A DNA stretch of 64,000 nt, taken from the NCBI GenBank assembly GCA_023953695.1, contig JAMLJG010000002.1, positions 186,001-250,000 on the forward strand, in the 5' to 3' direction. The DNA is from Kiritimatiellia bacterium (GTDB lineage Bacteria > Verrucomicrobiota > Kiritimatiellia > CAIVKH01). The notes beneath the pieces were generated by a model, which was not told the DNA's origin, did not search any database, and saw only the letters and a program-made list of their open reading frames with translations. This document shows, one piece after another, positions 53,551 to 62,269 of this stretch. Within the stretch, counting starts at the first letter, position 1. The number at the start of each line of letters is the position of its first letter. The translations under genes were made by a program, and so were the position numbers.

Positions 53551-54003
53551 ATGCAGCGAAATACCCAACAGCGCGACGCCATTCGCAAAGTCCTCCAAGG
53601 CGCCAATCGCCCCTTGAGCGCACAGGAACTCCTTGAGGCCGCCCAACGTCACATCCCGGATTTGGGACTCGCCACCATCTACCGAACCCTCTCCTCGCTC
53701 TGCAGCGAAGGGTATCTGGCGCCACTCGAACTTCCGGGCAGCGCGATCCGCTATGAAGTCGCGAATAGTAAAGAGCGCTGCCACTTCCTCTGTCGCACCT
53801 GCAACCGCATGCTGAAATTGCCTGCATCGCTCGACTCATTCCCGGTGCGCACGCCAAAAGGTTTTCTCATCGAGCGCCGGGAGTTGACGCTCTTCGGGCA
53901 ATGCGCCGACTGCCGTAAGCCAGCCTTGCGGCCCGCAAAGATGCGCAAACCCAGCGCCCGCAAGCCAGCAGCTCGAAAGGTGCGCTCGCGCACACGAAAC
54001 TAG
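53551..54003 (+). CDS. Fur-family transcriptional regulator
   Basis: The 150-residue protein has the Fur winged helix (TQQRDAIRKVLQGANRPLSAQELLEAA, GLATIYRTLSSLCSEGYL) and the structural zinc pairs CRTC (near 92) and CADC (near 123). The histidine-rich sensor segment of Fur/Zur (H-H-D-H) reads KERCHFLCRTC, with fewer histidines. An Arg/Lys-rich tail of about 25 residues follows the last pair. The metal or peroxide signal cannot be assigned. The ATG at 53551 starts the protein just before the first helix. It is divergent from the GH31 gene across 110 bp. Confidence 0.9.
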   Translation: MQRNTQQRDAIRKVLQGANRPLSAQELLEAAQRHIPDLGLATIYRTLSSLCSEGYLAPLELPGSAIRYEVANSKERCHFLCRTCNRMLKLPASLDSFPVRTPKGFLIERRELTLFGQCADCRKPALRPAKMRKPSARKPAARKVRSRTRN

Positions 54004-54119
54004 CCGAGCGCGCCCTACGGAACCCTTAAAACACCCACCCGCAGTAGAAATAGGGTTGCCTTGTTTCGCCGTAATTTCTAGCCTAGCCAAAGAGTAATCA
54101 CGTAATATCACAAGCCAAC

Positions 54120-54602
54120 ATGACACAAAAGACACGACATCCCGGTGGACGCCCGCGCAAGTTTCATGAACCCAGCCACCCCGTGACGGTCACTCTGCCG
54201 GATCGCACGCTAAACCAGTTGGCCAGTATAGATCACGATCGCGCGCGCGCGATCGTTCGCGTAACAGATTTGGCGCTGCCTCACGATGTGCCACCGCGGC
54301 GACTCATTGAAGTGATCGAAGTCTCGCCCGGCGTGGGCATCCTCGTGGTTCCGCCCAGCCGTTTTCTCAAGAAGATTCGACTTCTCCGCCTCGCAGAAAT
54401 CGCCCCCTCTCGCTTTCTGATCACCATTCCCAGTGGTACGGCGCTGGCCGAACTGGAAGTCGCGCTCCACGATCTGGCCGACGTCATCCCGGAGGAGGAG
54501 GCGCGCGAACGCGCAATCATTCAGGAACTCCTCGCCATGTTTCGACGACTCCGCCGCGCTGACCAAGTGTCGAAGGCGGAAATCATGCTCGTTGCGATCT
54601 GA
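54120..54602 (+). CDS. Unknown 160-residue protein with AT-hook-like N-terminus
   Basis: I do not recognise this family. The N-terminus HPGGRPRKFHEPSH has an AT-hook-like GRPRK core. A ribbon-like VTVTLPDRTLNQLASI follows, resembling the strand-helix start of ribbon-helix-helix DNA-binding proteins. The middle (RLIEVIEVSPGVGILVVPPS) is beta-rich and the C-terminal 45 residues are helical and charged, ending in VSKAEIMLVAI. A DNA-binding regulator is a guess. It is 116 bp downstream of the Fur gene and converges on rlmD with 2 bp between stops. Confidence 0.7.
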   Translation: MTQKTRHPGGRPRKFHEPSHPVTVTLPDRTLNQLASIDHDRARAIVRVTDLALPHDVPPRRLIEVIEVSPGVGILVVPPSRFLKKIRLLRLAEIAPSRFLITIPSGTALAELEVALHDLADVIPEEEARERAIIQELLAMFRRLRRADQVSKAEIMLVAI

Positions 54603-54604
54603 GC

Positions 54605-56032
54605 CTACGCGCGAGTGAGCGACGCGACGCTTTCAACATGGCCGGTGTGCGGGAAAAGATCCACTGGCTGGACCGGACCGAGTGCGTATGCGCCATCGGC
54701 ACAAATGGCCTGCGCATCGCGCGCCAAGCTCGCCGGATTGCAACTCACATAGACAATGCGCTCCGGCCGCAGCGATCGCAATTCCGCAACCAAATCCGGG
54801 TGCAATCCCGCGCGCGGTGGATCCACCACCACCACGTCGGGCCGCATATCGGAAGGCAATTCGCGCACGGCCTTCGCATAATGCTTCAGGTCCAACGCGA
54901 GAAATTGAGCGTTCCCAATTCCGTTGGTCTTCGCGTTCGCCTCGGCATCGCGAAGCGAGGAGGCCTCCAACTCGCACCCCACCACAGCTCGACAGTGTGG
55001 AGCAAGCCAAAGCGAAATAGTGCCCGTTCCACAGTACAAATCGTGAACAATGTCCGTCGGACGGGGCGCAGCAACTCGCAGCGCCTCGTCGTACAGCCGC
55101 TCGGCCTGGCGCGTGTTGGTTTGGAAGAATGAAGTCGGGGATATGGCGAACTGCAGCGCGCCCAATTTTTCCGTGATGAAACCCGGCCCCCGGATAACAA
55201 TCTCTTCATCGCCACGCGCCACCGTATTCTTGCGAGAAGTCACGCCGTTCACAAATGTCGTCAGGCGTGTCCCAAAGTGAGCCGCCAACGCTTGATCCAA
55301 CGCGGCCATCTGTCGCTCGTCAGAAGAAGACGTTACCAGATACACCATGAACTGGCCCGTCGCGTGCGCCTTCCGCACGACCAGATTGCGCAGAAAACCC
55401 TGGTGCTCGCGCGTGTTGTATATGCTCAATCCCCGCTCGCGGCAGAACGCCTTGACCAGCGCCAGCGCCTCATTCATCTCCGATGGCCCCAGCAGACACG
55501 CATCAATATCCACGACTTTATCAAACCGGCCCGGCGAATGGAAACCCAGCGCAAAGTTCGATGGTTTCGTCAGCGACGCCTCACTCAACTCCATCTCTTC
55601 CGGCAGTCGGTAGCGCCGATCTCCAAACGAAAACTCCAGTTTGTTGCGATAGCCAAAAATGTCAGGCGATGGAATGGGCTCCGCAACTGCGTGTCCGACA
55701 AAACCACCCAGATGCGCCAGCGCATCGGAGACAATTTTTCGCTTCACACGCAACTGCTCGGAGTAGGTGACGTGCTGCCATTTGCAGCCCCCGCATACCC
55801 CGAAATGCGGGCACGCTGGTTCTATGCGAAGCGCCGATGGAGAAAGAACGCGCGTCAGGCGCGCTTCAAGATAGTTCTTCTTGATCTTGGAAACCGAGGC
55901 TTCGACACGATCCCCAACCGCCACCATCCCGGCAATGAATACGGCCAAGCCGTCGGGCATTTTGCCGAAACAAACATGCCCCTCTCCCGCGTCCGCAATT
56001 TCAACCTCGATCAACTGGCCTTTGACGTACAT
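54605..56032 (-). CDS. rlmD: 23S rRNA (uracil-C5)-methyltransferase, RlmD/TrmA family
   Basis: The 475-residue enzyme has an N-terminal TRAM domain (about 1-60) and a 4Fe-4S site in CPHFGVCGGCKWQH (about 74-87 plus a later Cys). The methyltransferase domain has a SAM loop (DLYCGTGTISLWLA), VVVDPPRAGLHPD and the catalytic cysteine in IVYVSCNPASLARD. RlmD methylates U1939 of 23S rRNA; RlmC/TrmA relatives differ mostly in the N-terminal domain, and the Fe-S plus TRAM layout favours RlmD. It is 48 bp downstream of the C26 hydrolase gene on the same strand. Confidence 0.92.
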   Translation of the reverse strand: MYVKGQLIEVEIADAGEGHVCFGKMPDGLAVFIAGMVAVGDRVEASVSKIKKNYLEARLTRVLSPSALRIEPACPHFGVCGGCKWQHVTYSEQLRVKRKIVSDALAHLGGFVGHAVAEPIPSPDIFGYRNKLEFSFGDRRYRLPEEMELSEASLTKPSNFALGFHSPGRFDKVVDIDACLLGPSEMNEALALVKAFCRERGLSIYNTREHQGFLRNLVVRKAHATGQFMVYLVTSSSDERQMAALDQALAAHFGTRLTTFVNGVTSRKNTVARGDEEIVIRGPGFITEKLGALQFAISPTSFFQTNTRQAERLYDEALRVAAPRPTDIVHDLYCGTGTISLWLAPHCRAVVGCELEASSLRDAEANAKTNGIGNAQFLALDLKHYAKAVRELPSDMRPDVVVVDPPRAGLHPDLVAELRSLRPERIVYVSCNPASLARDAQAICADGAYALGPVQPVDLFPHTGHVESVASLTRA

Positions 56033-56080
56033 CCCGCTCTTGTACCCGTCAGAGCCGCCACTTACAACCGGAAGGATGCT

Positions 56081-56764
56081 TCATGCGCCACGCACTATTC
56101 GGCACCAGTGTGCGCGCAGGGCGGCCGATGCCGGATGATTGACATCCATTCGCTCCGGATGCCATTGAACAGCCGACAGCCGATCGGAAGGGTCTATGGA
56201 TTCCACCGCCTCGACAATTCCCTCTCCGCTCCAGGCCGCAATTCGGAGTCCCGCTCCCACACGCTCCGGATCCACCGATTGATGATGCGAACTGTTCGAA
56301 TCGCCCGCTTCGTGCAGGACTGAGCCCAAACGCGATTGCAAATTTCGTCTAACTGTGTGAGCCGCATCTTCACCCGCCGGGCGCACGTGCTCTTCCGCAT
56401 CAGTCGCGACTTGATCCGGCACGTGCTGAATCAGCGAGCCACCGCAAGCGACGTTCAGAATCTGGAGGCCGCGGCAAATACCAAAAACCGGCCGTCCTAT
56501 GGCCCGGAACTCCGCAATGAGTTGCAATTCCACGCGGTCGCGCGCCTCGAGAACACCGTCCGTCTTCGGATGCCGCTCAGCGCGATAGCAAGCGGGATCC
56601 ACATCGCCACCACCCGGAAGCAAGAGCGCATCGAAGCGCGAAATATCGCCGGGATGCGAGTAGGCAGCATCTAGACACGTCGTCTCCACACCGTCACGAG
56701 CCAGCCAGCGCCGATAATTTTCCAACGTCGGCCCGTTCTCCGGATAAGTCAGCAACCAATGCAC
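56081..56764 (-). CDS. Gamma-glutamyl-gamma-aminobutyrate hydrolase family (C26 peptidase)
   Basis: The 227-residue class-I glutamine-amidotransferase-like enzyme has ALLLPGGGDVDPACY, the nucleophile-elbow PVFGICRGLQILNVACGG, SHHQSVD and the catalytic H-x-E in VQWHPERMD. Relatives (PuuD) cleave gamma-glutamyl amides in polyamine or GABA metabolism; the true substrate is unknown. The best start is the GTG at 56764, which has GGAGG (56773-56777) 8 nt upstream and gives HWLLTYPENG at the N-terminus. Longer in-frame starts up to 56935 add a non-homologous leader. Confidence 0.88.
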   Translation of the reverse strand: MHWLLTYPENGPTLENYRRWLARDGVETTCLDAAYSHPGDISRFDALLLPGGGDVDPACYRAERHPKTDGVLEARDRVELQLIAEFRAIGRPVFGICRGLQILNVACGGSLIQHVPDQVATDAEEHVRPAGEDAAHTVRRNLQSRLGSVLHEAGDSNSSHHQSVDPERVGAGLRIAAWSGEGIVEAVESIDPSDRLSAVQWHPERMDVNHPASAALRAHWCRIVRGA

Positions 56765-56772
56765 GGTTAAAT

Positions 56773-56777
56773 CCTCC
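56773..56777 (-). promoter_or_regulatory. Ribosome binding site deciding the C26 hydrolase start
   Basis: GGAGG on the minus strand lies 8 nt before the GTG at 56764. It supports that start over ATGs further upstream. Confidence 0.8.
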
Positions 56778-56971
56778 GGGCGAAAAGATAGCGTTGCGCC
56801 TCCGCGCTGCAACTCAATCTTTATAGCAGCCCGCGACCGGTAACCCGCGGAGCCCATTGCGCCCGGGCCCACCCAGAACCCGCCCCTCCACCACATTTTG
56901 CGTCGCGCTCCCTTTTTTATGTGCGAGAAAGGCAAGCTCGGGCTAGGATGAAGGAAACGGGAGACGAACCC

Positions 56972-57250
56972 ATGGTTACGGCAATTGTCGCGTTGAATGT
57001 GGATCGGAAACAGGTGCAGGAAGTCGCCGAGAGGCTCTCGGCCAGCCCCGGGATCACCGAGGTGTATTCGGTGAGCGGCCGCTACGATCTGATCGCGATG
57101 GTCCGCACGAAAAACAACGAGGCGCTTGCAGACCTGATTACAGGGAACTTGCTCAAGATTGACGGAATTCTATCGAGCGAAACGATGATCGCATTTCGCT
57201 CGTATTCCAAGCACGACCTCGAAGCGATGTTCTCGCTCGGCTCAGGCTGA
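56972..57250 (+). CDS. Stand-alone Lrp/AsnC ligand-binding (RAM) domain protein
   Basis: The 92-residue protein is just the effector domain of Lrp/AsnC regulators: VTAIVALNVDRKQVQEVAERLSA, TEVYSVSGRYDLIAMVRTKNN and ILSSETMIAFRSYSKHDLEAMF. It has no DNA-binding helix-turn-helix. Such free RAM domains form ring oligomers that bind amino acids and may pair with full regulators. GGGAG lies 8 nt before the ATG at 56972, so I prefer it to the ATG at 56948. It overlaps the end of the convergent deacetylase gene by 9 bp. Confidence 0.9.
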   Translation: MVTAIVALNVDRKQVQEVAERLSASPGITEVYSVSGRYDLIAMVRTKNNEALADLITGNLLKIDGILSSETMIAFRSYSKHDLEAMFSLGSG

Positions 57251-58135
57251 GGCGCGCGCGGTGGCGCGGACGATCACTTCATCCCACCCGGCCGTCGGCA
57301 CAGCGCCCGCATCGCGATTCAGTTCATCCGCCAACGCGTCCAGCGACCCGAATCGCCAACCCGATTTGCGCATCCACGCAACAAGTGCCTGCAAACATTT
57401 CAATCCGCCAAACACGCGCCCCGCCTCATAGGCCCCGCGCAGACCCAGCGGCAACTCGCGCAGCGCCGCGCTGCTGTGAAAGAGATTGTGAAGGTGCGCA
57501 TCGAATATCTGATGCCCTCTCTGCGCAACGACTTGCCGAGCGAGCAAGCGCCCACCCCACCCAGCGCCCACCCAATTCAGAAATGTCATTCCAGCGGGCA
57601 GCCGCCGAGTCAACAATCCGCACGGCAACTCCAACAACTGCGAGTCCTTCCACCGAAAGGGAGCGCGTGGCGCGCGGGAAAAATCATAGCGACCGGGCCG
57701 ACGGACGGGAAAAACACTCGCGTCATAGCAATAGTTGAGTCGCGCCAAGAGCGCGAGATCGTCGCGACTGATGACGCCGGACGGTGAGCGATAACCCTTG
57801 GGCGCGCGCCCGACACGGCGCCGAAACGCAGCGGTGCCGCGTTCGATCTCCTCGGTGTGCGCAGAATACATCGTTCCAAAATCAGCCGCGCGATGCCAAT
57901 GGCCATGCACGCCCACATCGGCGCCAGCGTCTAGCAGGTGATCAATCGCGTCGCGCCCTTCCTCGAAGTAGCGACCCACCACAAATGCGGTTAACGGGAC
58001 CGCCTCCCCGCGGAGCCACGAAAGCAGTTCGGGCAAGCGATCGAGCAACGCATGGCGATTCGTCCGCGCGTAGTCGGGTTCCACATCGAGTGTAAAATAG
58101 AACGTCGGCAGTCCTTCCGATCGATCACACCTCAT
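57242..58135 (-). CDS. Polysaccharide deacetylase family protein (NodB-type)
   Basis: The 297-residue protein has the NodB-type motifs FTLDVEPDY (metal-binding D), GVHGHWH (two histidine ligands) and YRSPSG (catalytic-site Arg). FSRAPRAPFRWKDSQLLELP and FDAHLHNLFH complete it, as in the PuuE/DUF3473-like group of deacetylases in exopolysaccharide loci. It should remove N-acetyl groups from glycans or act on related amides. No signal peptide is seen, which fits the group that acts on lipid-linked or nucleotide intermediates. It overlaps the GT2 gene by 11 bp. Confidence 0.87.
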   Translation of the reverse strand: MRCDRSEGLPTFYFTLDVEPDYARTNRHALLDRLPELLSWLRGEAVPLTAFVVGRYFEEGRDAIDHLLDAGADVGVHGHWHRAADFGTMYSAHTEEIERGTAAFRRRVGRAPKGYRSPSGVISRDDLALLARLNYCYDASVFPVRRPGRYDFSRAPRAPFRWKDSQLLELPCGLLTRRLPAGMTFLNWVGAGWGGRLLARQVVAQRGHQIFDAHLHNLFHSSAALRELPLGLRGAYEAGRVFGGLKCLQALVAWMRKSGWRFGSLDALADELNRDAGAVPTAGWDEVIVRATARASA

Positions 58136-58997
58136 TCGCCTGCTCCCGCAGATTCAGCATGGATATCTGGTCTGCCAATAGACCGATGAAAAAGAGCAGC
58201 ATGGCGAACACCATTACGGTTACAGCGCCGTTGGACACGCGCGCATGGTGACTCACGACAATATCGTACACGGCAACCGATAGGCCCCAGATACCCATCA
58301 CTCCCGCCGCAGGCAGGAAAATCTTCATCGGATTAAAGAGCATCACAATGCGCAGGAGTAGCATCAATGTCTTGGCTCCATCGCGCGTGGGGCGCACGTT
58401 GCTGGGCCGCCCCACGCGCGGCTTCGCCTGGATCGGAACAATTCCAATAGTGCGCCCCAAATTGATGAACGCCAGCGTCGAGGTCGTGCTGAAGGAGAAT
58501 CCATTCGGCATGACGTGGAGCAAGTTTGCGATAGCTTGGCGGTCAAACGAGCGCAGGCCCGAATTGTAGTCCGGCAATTTTTGTTCGACGAGATACTCGC
58601 CGACCACCCGGATGATCCACTTTCCAAATTTCCGCGACCTCACCTGATGCGAGCCTGCGGCGCGATCTCCTATCACCATATCGTAGTGCGGCATCTGGCG
58701 AACGATGTCTTCCAGCATCTCCGCGGTGTGCTGTCCATCGCTGTCCATGATTAACACATGATCGGTCTTTGCCGCGCGAATACCCGTCTTCAACGCCGCG
58801 CCATACCCACGATTTACGCGGTGGCGAAGAAGTCGAACCGGGTAACGCCCCACCACCTCCGCCGTAGCATCTGCGGAGCCATCGTCCACCACGAGAATCT
58901 CCGCGCGCGTGTTCCACCCGGCCGCAATCAGCCCTTCCAATGTGGCGCCAATAGCGGCTTCTTCGTTGAATACGGGGATGATGATACTGACATTCAC
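58125..58997 (-). CDS. Dolichol-phosphate-mannose-synthase-like GT2
   Basis: The 290-residue protein has VSIIIPVFNEEAAIGATL, LVVDDGSADAT, NRGYGAALKTGI and DSDGQHTAEML (DxD site), as in DPM1/DpmA-type enzymes that load polyprenyl phosphate. Two C-terminal helices follow (about 218-243 and 256-277), making it a membrane form. It overlaps the upstream GT-C gene by 4 bp and the deacetylase gene by 11 bp, so the three form one operon that makes, transfers and trims a glycan. Confidence 0.92.
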   Translation of the reverse strand: MNVSIIIPVFNEEAAIGATLEGLIAAGWNTRAEILVVDDGSADATAEVVGRYPVRLLRHRVNRGYGAALKTGIRAAKTDHVLIMDSDGQHTAEMLEDIVRQMPHYDMVIGDRAAGSHQVRSRKFGKWIIRVVGEYLVEQKLPDYNSGLRSFDRQAIANLLHVMPNGFSFSTTSTLAFINLGRTIGIVPIQAKPRVGRPSNVRPTRDGAKTLMLLLRIVMLFNPMKIFLPAAGVMGIWGLSVAVYDIVVSHHARVSNGAVTVMVFAMLLFFIGLLADQISMLNLREQANEV

Positions 58998-61060
58998 GGC
59001 ACACCTTCCGTTGCGGAATATTCGGCCACGGGCGACCCCACCCGCTCGGCCGGTCCAAATACTTCAAGCTCGCTTATTCGCCATTCGTGTTTGCGCACCG
59101 GCTTAGCAATGCTGATGCGAATGGCGTCGGCCAGCACGGCGGGAAAACGGTACGTTTGAACGCTCCGCGCATAGACGGGGTGTTCATTCATCCACTCAAA
59201 GGCATCGCTTTTCGTCGCAACATCGCGCAGCAGCGATCGCCACTCGCCTGACGGTAGCCGCGCATCGAAATTCAGCGCACCCGCGCGATCCCTTCGCGAC
59301 GCCGTGTCATCCAAGAGGATGCTGCTCACCCATTGCGGCTCGCTAAACGAAACTTGAACCCACATGTCCGTGCCCTGCTCCTCCGGCACGCGATAGCGCG
59401 TGTATGAATCGCCATCCAATAGGCGCGGCAACATGTCTTGCGCGTGCGTTGCGCTCAATGTCATCAGCGAAGGATCCAGTTTGCGTTCCGGCGGATAGCC
59501 ACTGCGCCTGAAATCCGTATAGATCCAATAATGTCCGCGCCTCTCGCGGCGATAGCTGACACCGAGGCCTGCGCAATCGTTCTCCATCCAAACGGCGGGA
59601 AAACGGCCCGTTGTCGTCAAGATATAGGCCACATTTGTCGCTTCCATTAGCTCATCTGCATACGGGGCGCGCCAGCTCGGAAAACGCTCGTTATAGGGCT
59701 GGCCACATAAAATCTCGCCTCCGGTTGCGTAGGTGATTCGATACGCATCTTCATACGTCGCATAGGCGTGGTGAATCTCGCGCGCTTTGAGATAATCAAT
59801 CGCCGGCTTTTGGTCATAGATTGCCAATCCGTCAGCAAAACCCGGGTGGCTCCACTCGCGAAGAAGCGCGTAGGTGTTGTGTGCATTGACACTCAAAAAA
59901 AACAACGCAACCACTCCCACGATCACGCGCACCGCCCGCCCAGAATAGGCATAGGCCCCTGCGAGAACCATCGGCCATGACATCACGGCCGGCAAAATGT
60001 AGCGATAGGTTCGAGAGTGCGAACGCGCGCTGAAAATAAACAAAATCAAGGACGCCCACGAAAGGGCGATGAAGACTTGATCGAACGTCAGAACCGGATG
60101 ATGTGCGCGAATCCAATCTCGAATGAACCGCCAGAGCGCCCACACACTGCTCGCGCCCAGCGCGAAAAGCCACGCCCAGCCAATCCATGAGAACAAAGGC
60201 TCGTAACCTTGCACATGCTGCTCCGTATCCGGAAAAAATGGAGCGCCTAGCCCCATCGCATGCGGCAAGGCAGCTTCCAACAAAGAGTGCTCCAGCGTAC
60301 GCACAGCTTTCTCAACGCTCACCGTCCCTTGCACGGCGCTGAATGCCCCCGCATATTCGCGCTCCGCCGCTCTGTGCGGAAGCAATCCCAACCACGCTGC
60401 GCCGCCAAAGCACGCAATCGCGACAACCGTGTGAATCCAGCGGCGTTGCAATAGCGACGCTGCGGCCGCACACACTAGGAAGGACAGCGACAGCATAGAT
60501 CCACTGCACGCCAATGCGCTCGCAGCACCAGCGCCCGCTGTAGTAAGCGCAACCCCAGCCGTCTTTTGCGGTCGCCTCAAACTCAACCAAATGGACAGAG
60601 GGCCCAACAGAAGCATTGGCGGATACCCCGGCAACAGCGTCGCGCACTGCAACATCAGCCAATAGGCCGACGGGAACAGCACCAGCAATACACCCGGCCA
60701 CACGCTGCGCCAATCGCCACCCATCCGAAGAATTTGCAAGAACACCAACAGCGCAACCAAACCTTGCAAAAGTGCTATCGTCCGAATACCCACTTCGCCG
60801 CGCGGCAAGATATGAGTCGTCATGGCCATTAAATAGGCATCCAGCGGAAAAATATAGGGCGAGGCCAAAATCAGGAGTGGAAACGAGCGCCCATGCGCAA
60901 TATCGTCCGCCTGAATTGCAATTTTGCACTCGTCGTCATAACCAGGAAGATGGTTCACACTGATGTAAAACCACGTGCAGCGCAAGGCGATCGCCAGCAG
61001 AATAAGTATGCCGCTCCACAGAGCCGTTTTGGACCAATTCTTTACAGAAACACCCATCAT
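58994..61060 (-). CDS. GT-C membrane protein with C-terminal discoidin-like domain
   Basis: The 688-residue protein has about ten membrane helices in its first 400 residues and an acidic first loop (GYDDECKIAIQA), as in GT39/GT83-like transferases. The C-terminal 270 residues are soluble. The last part (TYRFPAVLADAIRISI, RKHEWRISELEVFG) looks like an F5/8 type C/discoidin fold that could bind glycan. The start is uncertain: three ATGs lie in a row near 61063-61055 behind GAGAGGG, and 61060 has the best spacing (6 nt). It leads the operon with GT2 and deacetylase. Confidence 0.8.
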   Translation of the reverse strand: MMGVSVKNWSKTALWSGILILLAIALRCTWFYISVNHLPGYDDECKIAIQADDIAHGRSFPLLILASPYIFPLDAYLMAMTTHILPRGEVGIRTIALLQGLVALLVFLQILRMGGDWRSVWPGVLLVLFPSAYWLMLQCATLLPGYPPMLLLGPLSIWLSLRRPQKTAGVALTTAGAGAASALACSGSMLSLSFLVCAAAASLLQRRWIHTVVAIACFGGAAWLGLLPHRAAEREYAGAFSAVQGTVSVEKAVRTLEHSLLEAALPHAMGLGAPFFPDTEQHVQGYEPLFSWIGWAWLFALGASSVWALWRFIRDWIRAHHPVLTFDQVFIALSWASLILFIFSARSHSRTYRYILPAVMSWPMVLAGAYAYSGRAVRVIVGVVALFFLSVNAHNTYALLREWSHPGFADGLAIYDQKPAIDYLKAREIHHAYATYEDAYRITYATGGEILCGQPYNERFPSWRAPYADELMEATNVAYILTTTGRFPAVWMENDCAGLGVSYRRERRGHYWIYTDFRRSGYPPERKLDPSLMTLSATHAQDMLPRLLDGDSYTRYRVPEEQGTDMWVQVSFSEPQWVSSILLDDTASRRDRAGALNFDARLPSGEWRSLLRDVATKSDAFEWMNEHPVYARSVQTYRFPAVLADAIRISIAKPVRKHEWRISELEVFGPAERVGSPVAEYSATEGVP

Positions 61061-61258
61061 CATGGGCCCTCTCATAGCCAATAGGTATTCTAATAATATC
61101 TACGCTCCACACCCCTAATATCGGGCGATTTTACAAAGCAATATATTCATTGCAAGCCGTCTGAATAACTTTTTAGGTGATAATCTCGATATTCGCTTCC
61201 GAGAATTGTTGGAGACGTTGGAAGGCGGTCGAGCTATTCTTTGCGGGCACTGGCAACC

Positions 61259-61262
61259 GGAG
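61259..61262 (+). promoter_or_regulatory. Ribosome binding site deciding the KpsF start
   Basis: GGAG lies 8 nt before the TTG at 61271 and supports it over the TTG at 61241. Confidence 0.65.
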
Positions 61263-61270
61263 TCGAAGCT

Positions 61271-62245
61271 TTGACAGAAAACTATTTGAAACGAGCGCGC
61301 GAGGTCTTGGATGTCGAGATGGATGGACTCCGCAAGGTGCGGGCCTCTCTCGACGGGGGTTTCACACGTTCTATAGATCGCATTTTGGCCGCGCTCAATG
61401 GCGGGCACAAGATCGTGGTGACGGGCGTTGGGAAGAACATCCCGATCGGCCAGAAGATCGCTGCGACGCTGACGAGCACGGGGAGCCCTGCTGTTTTCCT
61501 CCACCCATCCGATGCGATGCATGGCGAACTCGGCATTCTCGCGGATGGTGATGTCGTGCTTGCGTTGAGCTACAGCGGAGAGTCGGAAGAGCTGACCAAT
61601 CTCATCCCCGCCCTTCGGCGCGCCAATGTAGCGATCATCGCCCTCACCTGTTCCAATGAAAACTCCCTCGCGCGGCACAGCGATGAGGTGATTCTCGCGG
61701 CGGTGGACGCGGAGGCCTGTCCCTTCAACATGGCGCCAACCGCCAGCACCACGGCAACCCTCGCGTTGGGAGACGCGCTCGCAATGGTTCTCCTCGATGC
61801 GCGGGGCTTCCGCAAGGAGGATTATGCGAAGCTTCACCCCGCGGGCGCCATCGGGCGAACGCTGCTGCTCCGCGTGGAGGACATCATGCGCACGGGCTCG
61901 CGTCTCGCGACGGTTCCGCGCGGCACGCGCATCAAGGAGGCGGTCATCGCCATGTCTGAGGCGCGTTCCGGATCCGTCGTGGTTCTAAACGAGGACCAAA
62001 CCATGGCGGGCATTTTCACCGATGGCGATCTGCGGCGACACATTGACACGCCCGATCTCTCCAATCAGGTGATTGACGGCTTCATGACGACTTCGCCCAT
62101 CTCGATTCGCACAAATCAACTCGCCGTGGACGTGCTCGCGATCTTCGAGAAGCACAACATTGATGACTTGGTGGTTCTGGATGATGCCGGACGCCTCGCT
62201 GGCTCCGTGGATATTCAGGACTTGCCGAAATTCAAGATCCTCTGA
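61271..62245 (+). CDS. kdsD: D-arabinose 5-phosphate isomerase (KdsD/KpsF)
   Basis: The 324-residue enzyme turns ribulose 5-phosphate into arabinose 5-phosphate, the precursor of Kdo for lipopolysaccharide or capsule. It has a SIS domain with VVVTGVGKNIPIGQKIAATL, FLHPSDAMHGELG, LALSYSGESEEL and PTASTTATLALGDALA. A pair of CBS domains follows (DIMRTGSRLATVP..., DGDLRRHIDTP). A TTG at 61271 with GGAG 8 nt upstream gives the usual length. The 210-bp AT-rich spacer to the divergent GT-C gene must hold its promoter. Confidence 0.93.
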   Translation: MTENYLKRAREVLDVEMDGLRKVRASLDGGFTRSIDRILAALNGGHKIVVTGVGKNIPIGQKIAATLTSTGSPAVFLHPSDAMHGELGILADGDVVLALSYSGESEELTNLIPALRRANVAIIALTCSNENSLARHSDEVILAAVDAEACPFNMAPTASTTATLALGDALAMVLLDARGFRKEDYAKLHPAGAIGRTLLLRVEDIMRTGSRLATVPRGTRIKEAVIAMSEARSGSVVVLNEDQTMAGIFTDGDLRRHIDTPDLSNQVIDGFMTTSPISIRTNQLAVDVLAIFEKHNIDDLVVLDDAGRLAGSVDIQDLPKFKIL

Positions 62246-62269
62246 CGCGCGCGCCGAAGCTGCCCGCCT

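Noticed and set aside
54236-54253. 18-bp perfect palindrome CGATCGCGCGCGCGATCG
   Set aside because: It lies inside a coding region built of Arg/Ala codons and alternating CG; I see no second copy, so chance is the simpler explanation.
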